Assembly: GCF_017301735.1 (NCBI RefSeq)
Contig: NZ_CP071090.1
Location: 8,236,001-8,300,000, forward strand
DNA from: Pyxidicoccus parkwaysis
Lineage (GTDB): Bacteria > Myxococcota > Myxococcia > Myxococcales > Myxococcaceae
Length of the DNA stretch: 64,000 nucleotides
Direction: 5' to 3'
The translations under genes and the position numbers were made by a program. Under the pieces are notes generated by a model. The model was not told the DNA's origin, ran no database searches, and was given only the letters and a program-made list of their open reading frames with translations. Of the stretch, positions 1 to 8,600 are shown piece after piece (within the stretch, counting starts at the first letter, position 1; the number at the start of each line of letters is the position of its first letter).

Positions 1-2130
1 CCTGGTTGCACACCGTCACGGAGGCCGTGAAGGAGTTGCCGTTCCCCACGCTGGCCGGGCCGCTCACCGCCGTCACCACCAGGTCGGCGCGGTAGCCCAC
101 GCCGATGAGGCCACTGATCAAGGTGTTGTTGTCCTCGCGCAACTCCTGCTCGGACTGGTTGGGGTCCACGATGGCGCCCAGGTAGAAGGCGCCGTCGGGC
201 TGAGAGTCCGGCGGCGGGTACGCGACGGCATTCACCGTGCGGTCCGCGCACTGGCCGGCCTGCAGGGACGGCACGCTCACGGAGCCAATCAGTCGCTGGT
301 CCGAGGGCGGCATGCCCGGGCCCGACATCTGCGGCGCGGTGAGCTCCGTGTCCGTGGACAGGTACAGCTCCACCTGCGAGCCATACCAGCCGTTGGTGGC
401 CTCCGTGCCCTGGTTGCACACGCGCACGGTGGCGTTGAAGGAGTTGCCAGAGTTCACGCTCGTGGGAGCGCTGATGCGCGTCACCACGAGGTCGGAGCGG
501 TAGCCCACGCCGATGAGGCCGCCCACGGTGATGTTGTTGTCCTCGCGCAATTCCGGCTCGGACTGATACGCGTCCACGATGGCGCCCAGGTAGAAGGCAC
601 CGTCAGGCATGGCGGCAGGCGGCAGGCCCGCGTAGGCATTCACGTCGCGCGTCACGCACTGGCCCGCGTTCAGCGACGGCACGCTCACCGTGCCAATACT
701 CCGCTGGTCCGAGGGCGGAGGCGTGTACGGGCCCGACATCTGCGGCGCGGTGAGCTCCGTGTCCATGGACAGGTACAGCTCCACCTGCGCGTTGTTCCAG
801 CCGCTGGTGGACTCCGTGCCCTGGTTGCACACCTTCACCTTCGCGACGAAGGGCTCACTGGAGCGCACGCTGGTGGGGCCGCTCACCTCGGTGACGACGA
901 GGTCGGAGCGAGAGCCCACGCCCACCTTGCCGGCCACGCGGGTGTTGTTGTCCTCGCGCAGTTCCTGCTCGGACTGGAACGCGTCCACGATGGCGCCCAG
1001 GTAGTACGCCCCATCTCCCTGCGCATCCGGCGGCAGCCACGCCGAGGCATTCACCGTGCGCGTCGCGCACTGCCCCGCGGCCAGCCAGGGCACATCCACC
1101 GAGCCCACCTTCCGCTGGTCCGTCAGGGGCGGCGTTCCCGGCCCCGGCTGCTCCAGGACGATGCTGTCGTCCATGGACAGGTACAGCTCCACCCAGGCGT
1201 TGTTGCCGCTGGTGGACTCCGTGCCCTGGTTGCACACCTTCACCGTCGCCGTGAAGGCGTCGCCATGGTGCACGCTGACGGGGCCCTTCACCTCGGTGAC
1301 GATGAGGTCGGAGCGGTAGCCCACGCCGATGAGGCCGCTGACGAAGGTGTTGTTGTCCTCGCGCAGTTCCTGCTCGGATTGGTACGCGTCCACGATGGCG
1401 CCCAGGTAGAAGGCCCCATCGCCCTGCGCATCCGGCGGCAACCATGCGTTGGCATTCACGTCGCGCGTCACGCACTGCCCTGCATACAGCGTCGGCAGGC
1501 TGATGCTGCCCACCATCCGCTGGTCCGTCGGGGGCGGTGTCCCCGGCGTCGAGCCCGGAGCCGAGAGGACGTCATCCAGGGACAGGTACAGCTCCAGCGT
1601 CGGCTGACTGGAGTAGCTGGAGGACTCGGTGCCCTGGTTGCACACGCGCACCCGGGCCGTGAAGGCATTGCCGGGACGCACGCTCGCCGGGACGGAGATG
1701 TCCGTCACCACCAGGTCGGAGCGGTAGCCCACGCCCACCTTGCCGGCGACGAAGGCGTTGTTCGTCTCGTCCGCCTCGTTCAGCGCCTGGTACACGTCGA
1801 CGATGGCACCCAGGTAGAAGGCGCCGTCGCCCTGCGCATCCTGCGGCAGCGACGCGTAGGACGGCACCGTCTGGAGCGTGCACTGTCCCGGGTCCAGCGG
1901 AGGCACCTGGATGGAGCCCACCATTCGCTGGTCCGTCGGAGGCGGCGTGCCCGGGCCCGGCATCGACAGGCTGTCATCCATGGACAGGTACAGCTCGAGC
2001 GAGGGCCAGCTGTAGTAGTTGGTCGCCGGCTCCGTACCCCGGTTGCACACCTTCACGGTGGCCGTGAAGGACTGGCCGCTGCGGAGGCTCGGAGGGGCCT
2101 GCACCTCCGTCACCACCAGGTCCGGACCGT
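1..2130 (-). repeat. Tandem ~410-bp coding repeats (CARDB units)
   Basis: Near-identical DNA blocks recur every 404-412 bp. For example, the block containing tggttgcacac is seen near 3, 412, 824, 1229, 1635 and 2040. Each corresponds to one CARDB domain of the lipoprotein. The identity at DNA level suggests recent duplication or ongoing homogenisation. Confidence 0.85.
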
Positions 2131-2263
2131 ACTGCTCCAGCGCGCTCGATTGAGTCCCGGGCGCCGGCTCCTGCGTGGGAGGGCTTGCCCCTCCACATCC
2201 CGCGAGCCATCCCATCGCGAGCCACAAAGACGTGGCTCTCGTTACAGGCATCAGCCTTTTCAT
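1..2263 (-). CDS. CARDB-repeat lipoprotein, partial (C-terminus beyond left edge)
   Basis: Large surface or periplasmic lipoprotein of unknown function. The start is an ATG at 2263 preceded by AGGAG seven bases upstream. The N-terminus is a lipoprotein signal with lipobox LAGC (Cys23) followed by Gly-Gly, which suggests outer-membrane sorting. From about residue 45 the protein is tandem units of about 137 residues. Each opens with an S/A-D-L-V-V-T strand and contains a conserved VCN-x-GT, a second GQC cysteine, an ELYLS-x-DD strand and a GDGAFYLGAIVD strand. This is the pattern of CARDB (cell-adhesion-related, Ig-like) domains. Five full units and part of a sixth are visible. The frame is open to base 2 (754 codons) with no stop, so the true length is unknown. 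Two Cys per unit suggest an intra-domain disulfide. Adhesion or surface assembly is inferred from the fold only. Confidence 0.85.
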   Translation of the reverse strand, partial: MKRLMPVTRATSLWLAMGWLAGCGGASPPTQEPAPGTQSSALEQYGPDLVVTEVQAPPSLRSGQSFTATVKVCNRGTEPATNYYSWPSLELYLSMDDSLSMPGPGTPPPTDQRMVGSIQVPPLDPGQCTLQTVPSYASLPQDAQGDGAFYLGAIVDVYQALNEADETNNAFVAGKVGVGYRSDLVVTDISVPASVRPGNAFTARVRVCNQGTESSSYSSQPTLELYLSLDDVLSAPGSTPGTPPPTDQRMVGSISLPTLYAGQCVTRDVNANAWLPPDAQGDGAFYLGAIVDAYQSEQELREDNNTFVSGLIGVGYRSDLIVTEVKGPVSVHHGDAFTATVKVCNQGTESTSGNNAWVELYLSMDDSIVLEQPGPGTPPLTDQRKVGSVDVPWLAAGQCATRTVNASAWLPPDAQGDGAYYLGAIVDAFQSEQELREDNNTRVAGKVGVGSRSDLVVTEVSGPTSVRSSEPFVAKVKVCNQGTESTSGWNNAQVELYLSMDTELTAPQMSGPYTPPPSDQRSIGTVSVPSLNAGQCVTRDVNAYAGLPPAAMPDGAFYLGAIVDAYQSEPELREDNNITVGGLIGVGYRSDLVVTRISAPTSVNSGNSFNATVRVCNQGTEATNGWYGSQVELYLSTDTELTAPQMSGPGMPPSDQRLIGSVSVPSLQAGQCADRTVNAVAYPPPDSQPDGAFYLGAIVDPNQSEQELREDNNTLISGLIGVGYRADLVVTAVSGPASVGNGNSFTASVTVCNQ

Positions 2264-2282
2264 GAAGTCTCCTGCCGTGACG

Positions 2283-2325
2283 GCATCCGGAGCCCGCCGA
2301 CCGGGCGGGCTCTCAAGCCGGATGC
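2283..2325 (-). promoter_or_regulatory. Two-tier stem-loop in the leader of the CARDB lipoprotein gene
   Basis: The inner arms, 2290-2298 and 2304-2312, form a perfect 9-bp stem (GAGCCCGCC/GGCGGGCTC) with a 5-base loop. The outer arms, 2283-2289 and 2319-2325, add 7 bp (GCATCCG/CGGATGC) across a 6-base bulge. The structure ends 19 bases before the ATG, just upstream of the AGGAG site. It could limit translation, stabilise the mRNA or act as a terminator for the gene upstream. There is no U-tract. Confidence 0.55.
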
Positions 2326-2380
2326 ACGCCTAAGCTCCTAGCAGGGAGACTGAAAGGGGGAAAAGCACGCGATAGGTATG

Positions 2381-2419
2381 GCTCCCACCCGTAACACAGA
2401 CATCACGAAGCGTGGGAGC
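2381..2419. other. 8-bp inverted repeat in the 2264-2490 intergenic region
   Basis: GCTCCCAC at 2381-2388 and GTGGGAGC at 2412-2419 are perfect inverted arms separated by 23 bases. The spacing suits a dimeric protein site or a weak hairpin after the minus-strand gene ending at 2491. No clear -10/-35 pair is visible in this gap. Confidence 0.3.
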
Positions 2420-2490
2420 AGCCAGGTTCGCGTTGCCCCCTTTGGGGCGGAGTCGCTCGTGGCGACTCTCGTCGGCGCGGTTGATTCGCG

Positions 2491-3051
2491 TCAGTGCGTC
2501 AGCTTGGCCACCGTGGCCGGTGGGGTGGTGCCCATGGCCTGGCCGAGCTTGCGAGCGCTGTCCGGGAAGGGGCCACGCGCCACTTCCTGGCCCGAGGCGT
2601 TCAGCACCGTGGCGACGACATGGTCGAAGCCCTTGTTCAGGCCCATGGACTGGTGCGGCTCGCCCTTGGCGTCCGCCACCATGAAGAGAGACGAGTCCAG
2701 CTCGGCCGGCGCCGGCTGACCGTGCTCGCGGAACTCGTTCCGCATCAGGTCGAGCGACTCGAGGTGGCTCTTCTTGATTTCACCCTTCGCCATGCCCTTG
2801 AAGAGGCCGGGGACGTCGCGCAGGTCCACGTGGACCACGACGATGGGCTTCTGCTCGCGCACGTCGTAGATGAACTTGTAGATGCTCTGACGCAACTCGT
2901 CACGGGTACCCCGGTTGGCATAGAGGACGAGCGTGGGGCGCCCCTGGCCGATGGGGACGTCTTTGCCGAATACGTCCTTGAGCTCGGCGGCCTGAACGGG
3001 GATGGCAGCAAAGAGTCCCAACAGGCTTGCAAGCACCGCGATCTTCCTCAT
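2491..3051 (-). CDS. Exported thioredoxin-fold-like hypothetical protein
   Basis: A 186-residue protein with a cleavable Sec signal (MRKIAV... to PVQA-A), so it should be periplasmic. The ATG at 3051 is preceded by AAAGGGA about ten bases upstream. An in-frame upstream ATG at 3111 would put 20 extra residues ahead of the signal peptide and was rejected. The mature part has alternating strands and helices (PTLVLYANRG, PIVVVHVDLRD, SSLFMVADAKGE, ATVLNASGQE) resembling the thioredoxin-like/YtfJ layout. There is no CxxC, so it cannot act as a disulfide oxidoreductase through that motif. It lies 227 bp upstream of the CARDB lipoprotein on the same strand and could share its transcript. Function unknown. 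Confidence 0.7.
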   Translation of the reverse strand: MRKIAVLASLLGLFAAIPVQAAELKDVFGKDVPIGQGRPTLVLYANRGTRDELRQSIYKFIYDVREQKPIVVVHVDLRDVPGLFKGMAKGEIKKSHLESLDLMRNEFREHGQPAPAELDSSLFMVADAKGEPHQSMGLNKGFDHVVATVLNASGQEVARGPFPDSARKLGQAMGTTPPATVAKLTH

Positions 3052-3269
3052 GTGGCGTATCCCTTTCGTGAGTGGAGTGCTTCGAGTCCTCACGAACAGG
3101 GCGAAGCCCATCCTGAATCCCCGCCATTTTCCAAGGACTTGCAGCTCAAATCGCGGCGGGCGTGCAACGGTTGGAGCGCATTCCTGCTCGATTGCCCTGT
3201 GTGTGGGACGTCTGCTATCGCCCCCTCACCTCGCGCCACACCCCGCGTGGCGACGGGAGGGGGAACACC

Positions 3270-4484
3270 ATGTCTCAGTCATGCAAGGGTTTGAGAGGAA
3301 TTGTCACGCTGTGCCTGCTGGCGCTGGCGCTGCCCGCGTCCGCCGCCAATCCGTTCTCCCAGGGGATGGTCACCATCACCCTGGATGACGGCTGGGCCAC
3401 GCAGTACACGAAGGCGCGCCCCGCGCTCAACGCGCGGAACATGGACGCCACCTACGCGCTCATCACCAACGCCCTGTCGCAGAGCTGGGGCGGCTACATG
3501 ACGAAGGCGCAGGTGCAGACGCTCGTCTCCGAGGGCAACGACATCGCGAGCCACACGCTCACGCACCCGGATTTGACGACGCTGTCCGCCACGCAGCTCA
3601 CCTCGGAGCTGCAGGACTCGCAGGCCTGGCTGGTGAGCAACCTGGGCCTGGCCTCCGTGCCGAACTTCGCGGTGCCGTATGGCATCTACAACGCCCCCGT
3701 GCTCACGAGCATCAAGCAGACCTACGCGAGCAGCCGCACGGTGAGCGCCGGCCGCAACTTCCGCGACACGATTGTGTACGAGCTGCGCGCCAATGACGTG
3801 GCGCGCTCGGTGCCGGTGAGCACGGTGCGCGGGTGGATTGACCAGGCCCTCGCCGAGAAGAGCTGGCTCATCCTCGTGTTCCACGAGTTCGTGGACGGCA
3901 CGCCCACGCGCGACACGCAGTACAAGACGGCCAACTTCACGGCCATCCTCGACTACATCCGCACGCGCAACGCGCTCACCGTGACGCTGGCCCAGGGCGT
4001 GGCGATGATGGAGGGCCGCACCGAGCCGGACCCGGCGGCGGGCATGCCCGTCTACCTGGACGCGATGGAGAGCGGCTTCGCGAACTGGAGCTGGGCGACG
4101 CACTCGCTCGACGAGACGGGCGTGGTGCACTCGGGCTCCAGCGCCATCAGCTTCGAGCCGGACGGCTGGGGCGGGCTGATGTTCCACCACTCGGGGATTG
4201 ATTTGTCGCAGTACCAGGCCGTCGAGCTGTGGGTGCACGGCGGCACCACGGGTGGGCAGGCCGTGCAGCTCGTGCTCCATGATGGCGTGCAGACGCTGGG
4301 CGCGGTGTCGCTGGACGCGGCGCTGGGTGCGCCCATCGCCGCGGGCACGTGGCAGAAGGTGACGGTGCCGCTCAGCAGCCTGGGAATCACCTCGGGGACG
4401 CTGGTGGACCTGTACTTCCAGGACGCGTCGGGCGGAGACCAGGGCACGGTGTACCTGGATGACATCTCGCTGATTCCGCTGTGA
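3270..4484 (+). CDS. Secreted polysaccharide deacetylase with C-terminal carbohydrate-binding-like domain
   Basis: 404 residues. A Sec signal (cleavage after ASA, about residue 25) is followed directly by a NodB homology domain. Its metal and catalytic motifs are TLDDG (Asp39-Asp40), SHTLTH (His95 and His99), a FAVPYG segment in place of FRxPxG, and LVFHEF. Known NodB enzymes remove N- or O-acetyl groups from chitin, peptidoglycan or exopolysaccharide. The substrate here cannot be told. Residues about 265-404 form a jelly-roll, carbohydrate-binding-type domain ending VYLDDISL. The ATG at 3270 follows GGGAGGGGG. A longer frame to 3162 has no ribosome site and would bury the signal peptide. The missing Arg in the FRxPxG motif is a departure from the consensus. 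Confidence 0.88.
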   Translation: MSQSCKGLRGIVTLCLLALALPASAANPFSQGMVTITLDDGWATQYTKARPALNARNMDATYALITNALSQSWGGYMTKAQVQTLVSEGNDIASHTLTHPDLTTLSATQLTSELQDSQAWLVSNLGLASVPNFAVPYGIYNAPVLTSIKQTYASSRTVSAGRNFRDTIVYELRANDVARSVPVSTVRGWIDQALAEKSWLILVFHEFVDGTPTRDTQYKTANFTAILDYIRTRNALTVTLAQGVAMMEGRTEPDPAAGMPVYLDAMESGFANWSWATHSLDETGVVHSGSSAISFEPDGWGGLMFHHSGIDLSQYQAVELWVHGGTTGGQAVQLVLHDGVQTLGAVSLDAALGAPIAAGTWQKVTVPLSSLGITSGTLVDLYFQDASGGDQGTVYLDDISLIPL

Positions 4485-4500
4485 GCGCGTGACTCGGAGC

Positions 4501-4527
4501 CGGCGCGGGAGGGAGCACTCCGCGCCG
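4501..4527. terminator. Hairpin between convergent genes
   Basis: Perfect 8-bp arms CGGCGCGG (4501-4508) and CCGCGCCG (4520-4527) around an 11-base loop. They sit in the 58-bp gap between the deacetylase stop and the convergent MaoC-like gene, where a bidirectional terminator would lie. No T-run follows. Confidence 0.55.
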
Positions 4528-4542
4528 TCCCGGAGGAGGGGC

Positions 4543-5436
4543 TCAAGCTCCCGTCGTCAGGTCGCCCTGCACGTGGAGCTGCCCGTCCTCGGACTTCACG
4601 CGGTAGGCCACCGCGCCGTCCTGCTGCTTCGCCGTCTGGAAGACCACGTTCGACGGGAGCAGCAGCGGGCGGCGGAACTCCGAGGTGAGCGTGAGGGCGG
4701 GTGCCTCCGCGGCCTCGCCCATCTCCGCCACGCAGCGCCCCACCGTCCACATGCCGTGGACGATGGCGCGCGGGAAGCCGAAGAAGCGCGCGGTGACGGC
4801 ATACAGGTGGATGGGGTTGTAGTCCCCCGAGGCCCGCGCGTACCGGCGGCCGGCGTCCTCGGGCACCTTCCAGCTCGAGGGGCGGCTGTGGGCGAAGAGG
4901 GTGTCGTCTTCCGTGGCGGAGGGGCTTACGGGCCTGGGCTCGCGCGGACGCGTGTCGGCACCGGGGAGGCGGCGGAGCATGGTGGTGAGGGCGCTCCAGA
5001 CGGGCGTGCCGTCCACCTCGACGTCGGTGTGCAGGTCCAGCTCGCGGCCCTGGCGCACCTCGCGCTGGCCCTCCACCCAGGTGCGCACGGAGAGCGCGGT
5101 GCCCTCCGCGAGCCGGCGGTGCTGCTGGATGCGATTGCGCACGTGAATCATGCCGAGCAGGCGGTAGGGGAAGTCCGGGTGGTTGAGCAGCGCGATGTGC
5201 ATTGGCGCGGCGAGCACCTGGGGAAAGGTCAGCGGCAGGTAGCCGTCGGAGGAGAAGCCGCAGACCTCGCGGTAGCGCGCGAGCTGGAAGGAGTCCGGCG
5301 CGAGGTGGCGCACCTTCAGCTCCAGCCGGGGGACCTCGGCCGGGCGCGAGGGGCGGCGGGCCACGGCGGCGCGCAGCAGCTCGCGCGCGAGTGGCGGAGG
5401 CGAGGTGAGCTCGAGGACGTGCGGAGTGGCGGACAC
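4543..5436 (-). CDS. MaoC-like (hot-dog fold) acyl dehydratase
   Basis: 297 residues with two hot-dog halves. The C-terminal half carries the hydratase-2 signature: SGDYNPIHLY with the Asp/His pair, then FPRAIVHGMWT. This is typical of MaoC/R-specific enoyl-CoA hydratases and of the dehydratase parts of FabA-like complexes. The N-terminal half (PLTFPQVLAAPMHIALL) looks like the degenerate partner half. The likely role is hydration of 2-enoyl thioesters in fatty-acid or polyketide metabolism; the substrate is unknown. The start is a GTG at 5436 with AGGAG six bases upstream. The frame stays open upstream, but without a ribosome site. It is divergent from the receptor kinase. Confidence 0.82.
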   Translation of the reverse strand: MSATPHVLELTSPPPLARELLRAAVARRPSRPAEVPRLELKVRHLAPDSFQLARYREVCGFSSDGYLPLTFPQVLAAPMHIALLNHPDFPYRLLGMIHVRNRIQQHRRLAEGTALSVRTWVEGQREVRQGRELDLHTDVEVDGTPVWSALTTMLRRLPGADTRPREPRPVSPSATEDDTLFAHSRPSSWKVPEDAGRRYARASGDYNPIHLYAVTARFFGFPRAIVHGMWTVGRCVAEMGEAAEAPALTLTSEFRRPLLLPSNVVFQTAKQQDGAVAYRVKSEDGQLHVQGDLTTGA

Positions 5437-5626
5437 GGGTGGCTCCTGTCGTGAGGCGGCCGGACGGGCCCCATGGCACCACGCGTCGCGGCCGACGGGA
5501 AGGGGCGTCTCCGGCTGTCTGTCCTCGCCCGTGTGGGACGGGAGGAGGTTTCGCCGCGAAAGCAAGGGCCGGACGCCGGGGTGGGGCTCTTCTCACGGGC
5601 ACGGAGCGTGGGAGAACATCCCGGCC

Positions 5627-8600
5627 GTGTCCTGCTTCGATGAGAAGACCGCGCGCCTGCTCTCCGCCGGGATGCTTCCCTCGGTGGAGGCGAACCGGCT
5701 GCGTCGCCATGCGGAGGGGTGCCGCCATTGCGCGGGGCTCCTGACTCGGGTGACGCCGCCGGGGACGGCCGCGTATCGGACCGTGCCCGCGCAGACACAG
5801 GACGAGGTGACGGACCGGAACATCCCCGCGCCGAGGCGCGATGCGCGGGACGAGGCGTACGAGGAAAGCGTCACCGAGCCCATCGTCCTCGCGCGACTCT
5901 CGAAGGCACGTGCGGGCGCGAGTCATGAATCGGAGGAGGGGCGCACCGAGGTCAACGTCTCGTCCGAGCCTCCCACGCTGATTGCGCCTGTGCCCGTGCC
6001 GCGTGCGCCCGCCACGATTGTCTCGGCGCCACCTTTGCCGCAGGAGCCTCCGACGATTGTGTCGCCGCCGGTGCGGCCGGAGCCTCCGACGATTGTTTCG
6101 CCGACTCCGGGGCCGGTGGCTTCACGGGGAAATGGGGGGCATGCGCCAGGCGCGGCAGCTCAGGTTGCGAGCTCGATGGCTGGCAATGGTGCGGGCTCAT
6201 CGAAGCCAGGCAAGCGGTCCGCGACACCGGTGCCTCCGAACGCCGCAGCACCAGCGAGCAAGCCTGTCCCGTCTGCTTCGAACTCCGCCGCACCCGTGGA
6301 CGCGCATGATGCGCCTACGCCGGACGCCACTGCTGCACCCGCAGCCACGCGGCCCGCGCAGGTCACGCTGATCGTCCCGCCTCCCGCGCCTCCAAAGGGC
6401 GCCAGCATCCGAGTTCCCCCGCCCTCGCAAGTTCCGAACCCCGGTACGCGCGCCCCGTCACCCGAGCGCGTTCCTTCGCCCGACCGAGGCGTCTCACCCG
6501 AGCGCGCGGCCTCCGAGCGTGCTGCCCCATCCGAGCGCGCCGCCTCCGAGCGTGCTGGCGCTGAGCGCGTTGCCCCATCCGAGCGTGCCGCCTTCGAGCG
6601 TGCTGGCGCTGAGCGCGTTGCCCCAGCCGAGCGTGCTGCCTCTGAGCGCGCCTCCTCCTCCCAACCGCCTCCTCCAGACGGAGTCCCCACCGTCCCCGGG
6701 CGCAAACTCCCCTCGGAGCGAGAGCCGGGCTCGCGCGCCACGGTGGGCCGCTACCACATCCTCGACAAGCTGGGCTCCGGCGGCATGGGCGTCGTCTACC
6801 GGGCCTACGACCCGGAACTGCACCGGCGCGTCGCCATCAAGCTCCTCCATCCCGACGCCAACACCATCGCCCGGGCCGATGGCGCCTCACGCCTGCTGCG
6901 CGAGGCCCAGGCCATGGCTCGCCTCTCGCACCCCAACGTCGTCTCCGTCTACGACGCGGGCACCTTCGCCGGTCGCGTCTTCATCGCCATGGAGCTCGTG
7001 GACGGCCTCTCCCTGCGTCACTGGCTCCGCGCCGAGCACCGCTCCTGGCGCGAGGTGCTCGCCGTGTTCCGTCAGGCCGGCCAGGGCCTCGTGGCAGCCC
7101 ACGCGGCGGGGCTCGTGCACCGGGACTTCAAGCCCGCCAACGTGCTCGTCAATCAGGACGGCCGCGCGCAGGTGACGGACTTCGGGCTCGCGCGCACCAC
7201 CGCGGACATCGAAGCCGCGGAGGCCGGCCGGCGCACCTCGCCCGCGCTCGTCTCCGTCCTTCAGGATGACCTGCTGGAGTCCCCCCTCACCGAGGCCGGC
7301 CTCGTCATGGGCACGCCCGCGTACATGCCGCCCGAGCAGCACGAGGATGGCCGCACCGACGCGCGCGGAGACCAGTTCAGCTTCTGCGCCTCGCTCTACG
7401 AGGCCCTCTACGGACAGCTCCCCTTCGAGGGGAAACGCGCGGAGGAATACCTCCTCGAGGTGAGCGCCGGCCGCGTGCGCCCACAACCCCGGGGCAGCCG
7501 CGCCCCCGCGTGGCTCTTCCGCGCCGTCACGCGCGGCCTCTCCACCTCTCCCGAGGCGCGCTACCCGTCGATGGCGGCGCTGCTGGAAGCGCTCCACCAG
7601 GACCCGTCCACGACCTGGCGCCAGCGTGGAGTCGTGGCCGCTTCGGCGCTGCTGCTCGCCGGTGCGCTGGGCGTCACGTGGTGGGTGGGCAACCGCCGTC
7701 AGACCCCGTGCGTGGGCGCCGAGACGCGGCTCTCCGGTGTCTGGGACGCACAGCGCAAAACCGACCTCCAGAAGGCCTTCACCGCCACAGGGCGGCCCCA
7801 TTCCGACGAGGCCTTCACTCGCGTGGCGGCGGTGCTCGATGGCTTCGCGCGCGAGTGGGCCGGCATGCACCGCGAGGCCTGCGAGGCCACCCGTGTGCGC
7901 GGCCACCAGTCCGACGAGGTGCTCTCTCTCCGCATGGCCTGTCTGGACCGGCGCCGCTCCGCGCTCGACGCGGTGGCGGGTGTGCTCGCGCAGACGGACG
8001 TGGAGTCGCTCGACGCCACGCTGGACACGGCGCAGCGACTGCCGCCCGTGTCCGGCTGCGCCGACGTAGAGGCCCTGCGCCGGGGCCTCCCCGAGTCTCC
8101 CGAGCAGCGCGCCCGCGTGGAGGCCCTGCGCGCCCGCGTGGACCGCGCCACCGCGCTGGTGGACGCGGGCCGCTACGTCCAGGCGCAGGAGGAATTGAAG
8201 GCCGCGCTGGAGCAGTCGCGCGCGTCCGGAGCTCGGCCGGTGCTCGCCGAGGCGCTGGAATTGGAGGGCCGGCTCGGGCTCGCCACCGGAGACGAGGCCC
8301 GCGCCCGAACCGCGCTGCACGAGTCGCTCCTCACCGCGCAGGCCGTGCGCCATGACCAGCTCGCCGCGCGCGCCGCCGCCCGGCTCGTCACCACCGTCTC
8401 CTCCGAGCCGGCGCTGGAGGAGTGGAGCATCGCTCAGGCCCGCTCCTCCATCGAGCGCGCCGGCGGAGCTCCGGACCTGGAGGCCCTGCTCCAAGCGAGC
8501 CTGGGCCGCAACGCCTTCCTCCGAGGCCAGTACGCCCAGGCCGCCGAGGCCTTCGGCCGCTCCGCCCAGCTTCGCGAGAAGGTCTTCGGCCCCGACCACC

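Noticed and set aside
1..2263. CRISPR-like or non-coding repeat array at the left edge
   Set aside because: The units are about 410 bp, all coding, and correspond to protein domains. No short repeats with unique spacers.
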